Shown here: in pieces, positions 55,791 through 64,000 of the stretch
How the letters are laid out: the number at the start of each line of letters is the position of its first letter
How positions within the stretch are numbered: position 1 is the first letter of the stretch
NCBI GenBank assembly: GCA_009746045.1
Contig: RPFO01000076.1
Span: 1,426,114-1,490,113, forward strand
Direction: 5' to 3'
Length of the DNA stretch: 64,000 nucleotides
Source of the DNA: Mesostigma viride
Taxonomy: Eukaryota; Streptophyta; Mesostigmatophyceae; Mesostigmatales; Mesostigmataceae
Made by a program: the position numbers and the translations under genes
Notes under the pieces: model-generated
The model's database searches: none
The model's input: the letters and a program-made list of their open reading frames with translations, nothing else
What the model was told of the DNA's origin: nothing

Positions 55791-56809
55791 ATGGACGAAC
55801 CACGACCCCCTTCGCCCAACGGCTCCCCCGCTCCCCGGTTGGCGCCTCGGCGGTCCTCTCGGCTTGCGGCCCTTCTTGCGGAGGTGGGCGACCCGGCTGC
55901 GGGGGGCTCGGGCGCCCCGGTCTCCCCCTCCTTGGTCTGCGAGGTCTGCCGGAGCGGGCACCGCGGGCACCACATGTTAGTTTGTGATGCTTGCAATTCC
56001 GGGTGGCACTTGCAGTGTCTTACTCCCCGGCTCTACCGGGTCCCGCCGGGCTCCTGGACGTGCCCGCGCTGTCCCCCCCGGCGGGCCCCCGGGCTGCCCT
56101 CCCCGCTGGGTGCTCCGGCCCCCTGCCCCGTGTGCCCCCCTGCCGAGGCCCTCGGGGCGGGCCGTGGCCTGCCCGATGGGGCCGCCGTTGCTTGGGCCCT
56201 GGCGCCCTCGGCCCCGGGGCCCCACCCGTCGCCTGGCCCCGCCGACGGGGCGCGGCGCTGTCGCCTGGGCTGGGCCCGGCCGACCCCCCGGCGGGCCTGG
56301 CGACCCCGGCGCCCGCCCCCGGCCCCTCGCTCCCCGACGCTCTGGCCTCCCTTCCCCCGGCCGCGGTTGGCCACCCAGCCGCCACCCCCGTCCTTGCCGC
56401 GTGGGACGGCAACCCCCGGGCCCACGCGTTCACCTCGTGGCCGCCCTCGCACATTGTCGGCGTGGTGGGCCGCGCCACCTTTTCTTGGGCGTACTGCCCT
56501 TTGTTGCTGGACGCGGTCGGGTTGCAGGCCGCCTTCCCCTCGCTCCCTAGGCCCCCGGCCTTCCTGGCCCTAGTTGCGCGGGTGCGGGCGACATTTCTTT
56601 CCGCCGCCCCCCCGGTGACGGCCTCGACTCTTTGGGGGTATGTCTTGGAAGGATATCACGCCGGCTGCCGGCTGCCGTGGCATCTCCCGGCCGCCCGGCA
56701 GGAAGAGCTGCTTTCCCTGGACGAGCGGGTGGGTCAGGAGGTGGTCGAGTTCGTCACGGCCATCAAGTTTCGTTTAAGTGGCCAGCCGGAGCGGCTGCTT
56801 AGGTTTTAG
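55791..56809 (+). pseudogene. LINE-2 ORF1 with PHD finger
   Basis: ATG 55791 (MDEPRPPSPNG). Residues about 45-95 are a PHD finger: C-EV-C…LVC-DA-C-NSGWH-LQ-C…WTC-PR-C, a complete C4HC3 set. A Pro/Ala/Gly-rich linker follows; a frameshift near 56240 moves the coding frame to the one ending at 56809, with a helical C-terminal region (…VGQEVVEFVTAIKFRLSG…). PHD fingers bind histone H3 tails, so the protein may direct the element to chromatin states. Without the frameshift ORF1 would be about 340 residues. Confidence 0.8.
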
Positions 56810-56881
56810 CGGGCAAGTGTTCGAAGCGCGTCATTGGTGAATTACTCGGGAACTTGGGTTTCCCCGCGAAACTCCAACCGC

Positions 56882-57385
56882 ACGTTCAGATTTCCAAATC
56901 TCAAGTAAAGTTCGGCGCAACTTTCTGAACGGGGGCAGTTGACGAGCAGCATTCCTCCGGACGAATGAATTGCGTTCCATACTTGCGCAAAATTTTGAAA
57001 GGTAGCTTGCGTGCAGCCCTACTAAAATTTGCGCGGACGTTCAGATTTCCAAATCTCAAGTAAATTTCGGCGGAACTTTCTGAACGGGGGTAGTTGGCGG
57101 GCAGCGTTCCTCCAGACGAATGAAATGCGTTCCATACTAGCGCAAAATTTTGAAAGGTAGCTTGCGTGCAGCCCTACTAAAATTTGCGCGAAGTGTGGGA
57201 CTGAAAATTCGTAACGGAAACGTTTTGGTAGTTGCCGTCACTTCCTCTTGTGCAAACGTGTGGGAGTGAAAATTCGTAACGGAAACTTTTTGGTAGTTGC
57301 CGTCACTTCATTTTGCGCGAGTGTTGGGCTGAAAATTCGTAACGGAAACTTTTTGGTAGTTGCCGTCACTTCCTTTGGTTCGACT
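56882..57385 (+). repeat. LINE-2 inter-ORF tandem repeats
   Basis: Two 155-bp units (from 56882 and 57037) followed by three units of about 64 bp, each with TGAAAATTCGTAACGGAAAC (57202, 57267, 57330). No ORF. They fill the 0.74-kb spacer between ORF1 and ORF2. Confidence 0.85.
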
Positions 57386-57546
57386 GAAAATTCGCTGAAA
57401 TTCGCTGAATTCGTACCGTAGCCTAATTTTTAGTACCTCGAAGTGACGGGGCACCTAAAAATTTGCCCACAAGTACACTTGGCAGCGCGCTCACTGGGAA
57501 AAATTGTACAGCCGCTCCGGCGGGCCACTTGAACGAATTGTAATGG

Positions 57547-60500
57547 GTGGCTCGAGACGCACAGGTCTCGGTGCGGGCGGCCTACCTCGCGGGCGGCGCC
57601 GACCTGGGCCTCATGTCCCCGCGGCAGCTTCGCCTCTTCTTGGACGCCCAGGCCCCACCTCCCGGCCCGGTTGCCAGTGGGGGCTTTCTCATCACCTCCC
57701 TCAGCCTGGCGCAGGCCGCCATGCTGCGTGTGGAGTTCGGGGCCCCCATCGCGGTTCAGGGCGGCCAGGCCATCTTGGTGGACTCGGCCGGGCGCGCCCA
57801 GCCCCTAACCGCGGGGACGCCTGTTTCTGCCTTCCTCCACGACATCCTGGAGTTGGCAGGCATCCCGCACGAATGGCACCCCGCGGCTGACCAACCGGTC
57901 GGCATCCTCTCGCGCGCCCAGATTGCTGCTCTCCCGGGTTGCTGGGAGGCCGGCTGGGACCCGCCCCCCCCTCATGTCCGGTCCCTTCTGGAGGGGGACG
58001 ACCCCGAGTCGGGCTCCTGTGCCATCTGCCTTGAGCCCTTCCGGCCGGGGGATGGCTTGTGTCGCCTGCCCGCGTGCGGCCACACATTCCATCAAGCGTG
58101 CATCGCGCGCAGCTTGCTCCACTCCGTGCCGCGCTGCCCGTTGTGCCGGGCTGTTGTGCCGCCCCCTGGGACTGCGCTTCCTCTCGGCCCGCCCCCGGTC
58201 TCGCTGGGTCCCCTGCCGGGTCCCCACCGGGCCCCGGGGCCAGCTGCCTCCCCGACCCCTCGGCCTCCGCCCCCGGCCTCGTTGCCGGGGCCTGGGGTGG
58301 TCGCGGGCGCGCTGGCGAGTCCCCCTGGGAGGGGCGCCGGCGTTCTCGATCCCCCTCCGCTGGGGGTCTCCCCGGTGGGCACTGCCTCCTCCGTGGCCCC
58401 GGCGGGCATGCCGGGCGCTGGTCGGGTCGTGGTGCGCGCGCCTGCCGGCCCGGCTGGGGAGACGCCGCAGGCCCCACGTCCTGCCTTTGCTGGCGCCGCT
58501 CCCCGCCACTCAGCGCCCGCCGACGGCCTTCACCGGTGTGCCGTGCTGCTTCCCACGGGGTCCCCGTGTGCTGGTGTGTTCCACAACCGTAACCTCCTCT
58601 GCCAGCACCTTCGCGCTGTGCACCCCGATCTCGGCGCGGCGGATCTGCAGGCCATGAGCTGTTACCGGTGCCCGGAAGCTCACTGCCAGCGGGTGTACTC
58701 CATTCACGGGCGCGCTCAGCACGCGCGCGCCTGTGTTGCTCAACGGCCCCTCAACCGGCCAGCAGTCCCGGCCCCCTCCCCCCCTCCCGCCTCGGCTCCC
58801 ACCGGCTCCCAGCCCCCGCCGCCCGACTACTCGGCCAGTTGGCGTTGGCTTGACACGGTTCCCTGGGATGCATGCGCCATCAACCCGACGTCTACCCTGA
58901 CCGACCTCCCCCACCGCGCGCGTAGCCTTTTCGCGCAATGTGCAATCGTTTCTCTCCGGCGCATGCACGCCGCTCCGGACGACCCGCTGGGCTTTAAACT
59001 GCACATGGTGACCCCCCGCCTGCTCCTCACCCCTCTCGGGCGTGGTGTGCGCGGCCTCCAGGGTGCGGTTATTGCCCGTTGCCGACGCTTTCTGCAGGGG
59101 GACTGGGAGGGGCTGTTTGGCGTGCCGCCCCCGCGCACGGCCCGGCTGTCGGGGGAGGTCAACTTCGAGCGGGTGGCCGCCGACGTCATCCGCCTCGTCC
59201 GCGAGGGGCAGCTCAGCCGGGCCATGACCCGCTTGGAAATGGCCAAGCTGGCCCCCGCCAATGCGGCTACCCTGGCGGCCTTGGAGGCTCTTCACCCTGC
59301 GGAGCCCGGATTCCAGCTGCCCGTGCCGGACCCCCTGCCGGCCCCCCTCCGGCTGGACCGCGACTGCTTCCTGGAGGTGATGCGTGCGGTCCCGCGGGCT
59401 TCCTCTACCGGGCCGTCGGGCTGGCGCTACGAGCACTTGGAGGTCCTGGTGGGGCATGGGGGCGAGGACATTCTCTTTGACACCCTCATTGACCTGGCGG
59501 CTGGTCGCGTTCCTCCCGCTGCGCGCGAGTGGTTAGCGGGCGCTCGCCTCCTCGCTCTGCTCAAGGGTGTCTTGCCCCCCCCGAGGGCAAGGTGCGCCCG
59601 ATCGCCTGCGGTGAGGTGCTCCGCAAGCTCGTGGGCAAAGTGATCTGCCGCCAAAAGGCGCCCGAGCTCCGTGCCTTTTTCTGCCCGCCCCTCGCAGCGG
59701 GTGAGACCTCGGTGGCGGCCCAGCTGGGGGTGACGACTCCAGGCGGGGCGGATATCCTCATCCATTCGGTGCAGGCCTACCTCGAGGCCCACCCCACCCA
59801 CGCTGTCGTCAAGGTCGACTGCCACAACGCGTTCAACAGTCTGTCCCGCGCCAGCATGTTTGCGGCCGTCATGGAGTCCTTCGAGGACTTGTACGCTTGG
59901 ACAGCCGTGTGCTACGGCCAGCCCGGCCAACTGGTTCACATCATGGAGGACGGCACTCGCGGCGGCCTGCTGTCGCGGTCGGGCACCCAGCAAGGGGACC
60001 CCCTGGGACCCCTGTACTTTGCCGCCCCCCTCCAGGGTTGCCTCCAAGCGGTCCATGCTGCCCACCCGGCGGTCGCTATTCAGGCCTACTTGGATGATAT
60101 CTACCTTCTGGGCCCTGTGCCGGACACCACCGCGGCTCTGCTGGCACTGCAGACCGCGGTGGCCGACATCAACCTCCAGTTGACCCTGGCCAAGTGCGCG
60201 GTGTACTCGCCCCAAGGTGATTGCTCCGGCTTTCCGCCCCAGCTCTTGGGCCGGGACGAGCGCCTCCATGGGTTGGATGTCCTCGGCGTTCCGGTTGGCG
60301 ACCCCGCGTTTGTCATCGATGCTCTGCGGGCCGCCCTCGAGGCACGCACTGAGGTACTGCCCTTGATTGCGCGCCTTCATGATTCGCAGACCAAGGGTCT
60401 GCTTCTGTGGTTTTGCGCTCACCCTCGCGTCGTTCACTGGCTCCGGGGCGCTCTTCCGGCTCAGGTCCGGCTGGCCGCCGAGGGCCACGACGAACGCATC

Positions 60501-61739
60501 CAGTCGGCCTTGGCGCAGCTGGTCCCGGGCCCCGACCTCCCGCCACATGCTATTCGCATTGCCTCCCTGCCTGCACGGATGGGTGGCTGCGGTCTGACTC
60601 GTGCCGCCCGGCTGGCCCCAGCAGCATTTTTGGGCTCCGTCGCTCAGTCGTGGGCGGAAAGCTGCCGGCTCCTGCCCCTTTTGGCAACGGCAGCGCCTGA
60701 CCTCCTGGACCCCAGCAGCCCTTTGCCCTTCGTCACCGCCATCCAGGAGGCCTATGCTGAGATCCAGCAGGCCTGTTCTCCCGTCCGTGCCGCTCAGGCG
60801 GTACAGCGCCACCTCCCTCGCGGCACTCCCTCGGTCGCCTCCGTTCAATCTCCCGCCGCATTCCCTGCTCGCGTCATCGATAAACACCAGAAAACCTACG
60901 CGGGTATTCTGCACACGGCTGATTGGATTGCTCTTTTCGCGGACCTCAACGCCCAGGGACGTGCGTGGCTGTTCTCGCTTTCCTTGCGGAGTGTGGGCTC
61001 GGCGTACCTTCGTGCTCTTCCCATGGCCCCCCCATTCGCCTTGGCTCCCAGCCACTACTCGGTGGCGCTCCGGCACCAGCTATTTGCCCCGCAGCCTCTT
61101 GTTCCGGCCGGGCGGCCTTGTGGTAGCTGTGGGCAGCCGCTGGATCCCACGGGGACTCACTACCTTGCCTGCATGGGGGGCCAACAGAATCAGAATTGGT
61201 ATTTGTATTTGCACACTGTCCTCCTGACGGTGGTGCTCGCCATGATTCGGTCGGTTTTCCCCCACGCGAACATCCGGTCCGAGGATGCGGATGGCGCTGC
61301 CTTCTATTCCCCCAACCACCGGCCTGACATCGTGGTGCTGGACTTTGAGGGGGGTGGCCGGCATCTGCTTATTGACGTTTCGGTGGCGCGGCCCTTGGCT
61401 CTTAGCCACGTGGCTGGGGCCTCCCTCACGGCAGGTTACACGGCGGACCGGGCGGAGCGGGCCAAGCTCCTGGCCTACGGCGACGTCGGGCACCATCGTG
61501 TGGTGCCCTTTGTCCTGGAGGAGTTTGGGGCCATGGGGCCCCTGACCTCCGCCTTCTTCAAGGAGTGTTGCCGGCTCCGGGAGGACCGGCTGGACCTGGA
61601 GGGCCAGCGGGCCCCATGGTCGGCGCGGACCTGGACGTCATATTGGCGTCAGCGCTTGTCGGTGGCGCTGACTCGGGCCATGGCTGACATCATGCTCCGC
61701 CGTACGCGGGCTGATTTTGCGGTGCAGCAGGGCTATTAG
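57547..61739 (+). pseudogene. LINE-2 ORF2: RING-H2, zinc fingers, RT, CCHC, RLE
   Basis: Two frames, 57547-59643 and 59529-61739, joined by a one-base shift at a C8 run (59574-59581). First frame: RING-H2 finger (CAIC…PACGHTFHQAC…CPLC, about 58018-58150) with all eight ligands, a Pro-rich linker, two Cys/His fingers (about 58530-58740) and the RT entry (SSTGPSGWRYEHLEVL). Second frame: RT (VKVDCHNAFNSL, GTQQGDPLGPLYFA, AYLDDIYLLG at about 60086), a CX2CX8HX3C knuckle (about 61120-61170) and a PD-(D/E)XK-like endonuclease (HRPDIVV, LLIDVSVA, KLLAYGD, about 61320-61490). There is no ATG at the 5' end of the frame; the first is at 57613. RT plus C-terminal nuclease is the R2/NeSL/CRE-type plan; RING-H2 is foreign to it. 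Confidence 0.88.
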
Positions 61740-62401
61740 GTTCCTCCCGTTAGGCGTTTCCATTGGTCTTATCGTCCTATAGAGCTTTGACATGGCTCTG
61801 TATATAGGTTTATAGCTGGGCGTTTGCTTTGGTTTGAGTGATTTCACTCTGCTGTAAGTAATTATATTTTTAATATATACGGTTCTGAACTATCTTCCTA
61901 GCGTCGGACCAAGAAAGGAAAATGGCGGACCATTGAGGCGTAATCACTACGTAATATTTGGCTAAGCTATTATTGCTGGAAGAATGAGAAGGAGCAGTAA
62001 AAGCACGCCGCTGGCTCATGGTAACGCACCTGGTAGGTCTTGTGACGTCACGCTAGAAGTAGAAGGAGTAGGCGACTTAGCTGGGTTATCTGGAGCACCG
62101 AAAGCAGCACGAGGGCGGCAATAGTCCAGCGCTCGTCCTAAAATCAGCGACCAGTCTCTCTGCGGGTGCGGCCGTCTAATAAAACAGCAGCACGAAGGAA
62201 AAGGTGTAGTCTACCACGACGCTAATCGTCTTACTATTGCCGAACCGAACACTTATCCTCTATCTACGACAGGAAGCAACCATACGCAGGAAAACAAAGC
62301 GAAGGAGCTATCTAGCAAAGCGAAGGAGCTATCTATAAAAGGGTTTTTCCGCTACGAGCAGGTCTAGCATCTAGGCAGAGCGTGTCCCGAACCGGGCAGC
62401 A

Positions 62402-62589
62402 CTACTCTCCCAGCTTGAAGGCGACCCGCCCATTACCTGTCAAGTAGGTGTCGTCTTCGTTTCCCTGGACGCGGAAGGGTTGTTGCAAAGGCGTATGTGA
62501 CAAGGGATCGTCGTCTCGCTCTCTACCTACGAAAGTTCCTCCGGAACCATTGTTACGTCCTAAACTTCTACCACCACCTCTACCTCTAC
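62402..62589 (-). pseudogene. G1 RGG ORF, 5'-truncated
   Basis: Homolog of 20704-21006 from the RGG box onward (RGRGGGRSLGRNNGSGGTF…) to the stop at 62402. Positions 62589-62551 are LTR, ending CGTAACA, then A and TGGTTCCGGAGG as primer-binding site, all translated in frame. The 5' part is lost at 62589. Confidence 0.7.
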
Positions 62590-62605
62590 AGGGGCAGCTC
62601 ACGTA

Positions 62606-62840
62606 GGTGGGACGCGAGTGGGACACTTTTCACCTAGGAGAGACACCAGGTTCAGGTACGTGGAACAGCCATGTTTCAGGTATTCATGTAAGTGGGACAG
62701 GGTAGCTTTCAAAATTCAGTGTGGTGGGACAGTTACATGTTCAAAATTCAGGTCGGTGGGACAGGCAAATTTTCAATTACATGTAGGTGGGACACATGTT
62801 CATACACATACAAAACACAGGTTGGTGGGACATGTCCCAC
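62606..62840. repeat. GGTGGGACA minisatellite ending in an 18-bp palindrome
   Basis: The box GGTGGGAC or a one-base variant occurs near 62606, 62617, 62658, 62691, 62723, 62754, 62785 and 62823, with 31-33 bases between the central ones. The last copy is fused to its complement as GGTGGGACATGTCCCACC (62823-62840). It starts directly at the breakpoint of G1. Confidence 0.75.
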
Positions 62841-63260
62841 CGAGTTGTGTGGCATGGATGTGTAACACCTATAATGCGCTAGTTTCAGCTATACTGTCTG
62901 CACTCGTTTCAGTGCTATATAAACTGTGCCGGAAAGGTCACGGCAAGCCCTACCTAGCCTATTCAAGGTGTGCCAGAAATACGGCAGGCGGGTGCGATTA
63001 TTAATGACGCAACCGGCAACCCTAATACCTCCGTTTACAACATGATGGCCAGATATTAAAAACATGAAGGGCAGTTGGGCCCACAGGGAAAAGTCTACAT
63101 CGCAACAAGGCACCATGCGACTCCATAGTCAGCGATCACAAACGTTTGCTTCACCCTTTCCGTGCGCTTCTGCTCATGCTGTTTAGGGTACCTGCACATA
63201 AGAAACGTGCCAAGACACACAACCACACACCATATAATGCATTACAAATGCGAAGTACAA
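62841..63260. other. Non-coding sequence
   Basis: No gene supported; probably host intron or intergenic DNA. Confidence 0.4.
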
Positions 63261-63515
63261 TGTTGTTGTTGTTGGTGGTGGTTGTTGTTGTGGTGGTGGT
63301 GGTGGCGGCGGCGGCGGCGGTACATGGTGGTGGTGGGGGGTGGGGGTTGGGGTGGGGGTGGAGGTGTGGGGGTGTGGGGGTGTGGGGGGGTGCGTCCCTG
63401 TGTTGTGGTGCGTGTGCGTGTGACAGTGCATATGTACGCGTGATGTGTGATGGGTGATGTGTGATGTGCGATGTGTGATGGGTGATGTGTGATCGATGTG
63501 TGATGTGTGTGTGCT
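63261..63515. repeat. Microsatellite cluster (GTT, GGT, GGC, GTGGGG, GATGTGT units)
   Basis: Consecutive low-complexity runs: GTT/GGT, then GGC, then GTGGGG(G)-type repeats, then GATGTGTGATG-type repeats. Long reading frames here only reflect the repeats. Confidence 0.9.
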
Positions 63516-63710
63516 CATACGCCTACTAGTATGTTGGCCCATTTGATCATGCCGACGTGACCTGTCGCATGTGTGCGGTAGACGTATGTACTGCATGCTA
63601 CCTAGTCACACATGGCATGGGTTTGCAGAGTTACATACAGAGTGTACATTCTTGTCACATAAATGGTCCAGTATATCTTGGAGCCATGCAACCCATGCAA
63701 CGATACTTAC

Positions 63711-64000
63711 TTGACCACCATGCGCCAGTGGTTGTCATACTTCTTTGCATACGGGTCCTGTGGGTCAGGGTTTCCGTAGTACGTCAGGCCGTCACCATAC
63801 AAGGTGAAAACCTGGTATTTGGCCCAGTCCGCCGTTGTCAGCACCTCGGCATGCTTTGCCACAGTGCGCTGTGGCGGAAGCTCGAGAGGAGGGAGAGAAG
63901 GCTTGGACTTTTTCTTGGCTGCAGGGCGGGTGGCCTGATCCGTTGGTGGTGGTGCTCCCGCGGCTGGGTTGCCGACCCCTGCTGCCCCCACCTGGTCGGC
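63711..64000 (-). CDS. Partial host exon, hypothetical protein
   Basis: A minus-strand frame open from the right edge. Pro/Ala/Lys-rich start, then a globular end with LTTADWAKYQVFTLYG and a Tyr/Asp-rich tail reaching MVVK. It ends CAA|GTAAGTATCG, a near-consensus splice donor, so it is probably an exon continuing below 63710; alternatively the TAA inside AAG-TAA is the true stop. No family recognised. Confidence 0.55.

Larger units (their letters stand above)
54976..61872 (+). mobile_element. LINE-2, full-length non-LTR retrotransposon (6,897 bp)
   Basis: Bounded by a 13-bp target duplication, ATATATACGGTTC (54963-54975, 61873-61885). 5' region: tandem 170-bp monomers. ORF1: PHD finger protein. 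ORF2: RING-H2, zinc fingers, RT, CCHC, restriction-like endonuclease. The 3' end is AT-rich (…TTATATTTTTAAT) without a long poly-A. Coding parts are far more GC-rich than the G1 host. Confidence 0.9.
54717..62019 (-). pseudogene. G1 hybrid-binding-domain ORF, interrupted by LINE-2
   Basis: ATG 62019 (MSQRRAFTAPSHSSSNNS) to 61873, then LINE-2, then 54975-54717 ending ITVVKKD. Homolog of 21386-21778. LINE-2 is flanked by 13-bp duplications; removal rejoins the frame inside the domain (QNR-IYNVV-RYKKF). The start overlaps the preceding ORF stop as ATGA. Confidence 0.8.

Noticed and set aside
55575-56478. Minus-strand Gly/Arg-rich frames opposite LINE-2 ORF1
   Set aside because: GC-rich shadows; the plus strand carries the complete PHD finger.

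Overview
The window is a eukaryotic, transposon-dominated locus, most likely from a photosynthetic green-lineage organism. The clearest host gene is one internal exon (17257-17723, minus) matching CRR6, a factor for assembly of the chloroplast NDH complex. Because NDH is missing from most chlorophyte plastids, I lean to a streptophyte alga or another NDH-retaining green lineage. Genus cannot be read from the sequence. A second likely host exon runs off the right edge (63711-64000, minus).

Layout. (1) 1-7260: an LTR element 'A' (minus; pol start, gag, an extra ORF, 5' LTR) sits inside the integrase region of a related element 'C' (plus). (2) 8.2-12.06 kb: an AP-endonuclease LINE ('LINE-1') with frameshifts. 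(3) 12.24-13.16 kb: a 398-bp tandem repeat with a tRNA-like box B. (4) 13.2-18.7 kb: mostly non-coding sequence with the CRR6 exon and a short Copia relic. (5) 18.76-21.9 kb: a rearranged gypsy fragment 'G2' (integrase with a C-terminal PHD finger, inverted RT piece), then a partial second copy of the G1 type. (6) 22.1-62.6 kb: one large chromovirus-like gypsy element 'G1' on the minus strand, swollen by nested insertions: element D (22562-31512) in its 3' LTR, a TTAA-flanked transposon (36817-38534) between RT and RNase H, a composite repeat (39816-42144) between protease and RT, element B (43455-53154) in gag, a short repeat (54073-54603), and a 6.9-kb LINE ('LINE-2', 54976-61872) in a small RNase-H-hybrid-binding-domain gene. 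(7) 62.6-64 kb: minisatellite, microsatellite and the partial exon.

A, B, C and D form one unusual Copia-like group. The order read from B, C and D is gag - integrase - retropepsin-like - RT - RNase H, so protease follows integrase. The LTRs of A, B and D start AGTT and end AACT instead of TG...CA, with 5-bp target duplications (GTATT for B, CAGTG for D). The protease has D-T-N/Q instead of D-T/S-G, the RT box is HGDD instead of YVDD, an extra ORF precedes gag, and in A and B a single in-frame UGA separates gag from pol. I do not recall a described lineage with this combination.

G1 is also unusual. An RGG-rich ORF starts inside its LTR and is translated through the primer-binding site; a hybrid-binding-domain ORF follows; and two extra ORFs lie between pol and the 3' LTR. 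LINE-2 combines PHD and RING-H2 fingers, an RT and a restriction-like endonuclease, behind four 170-bp promoter-like monomers. Several insertions leave exact target duplications whose removal restores the interrupted reading frame, which gives a solid relative chronology.
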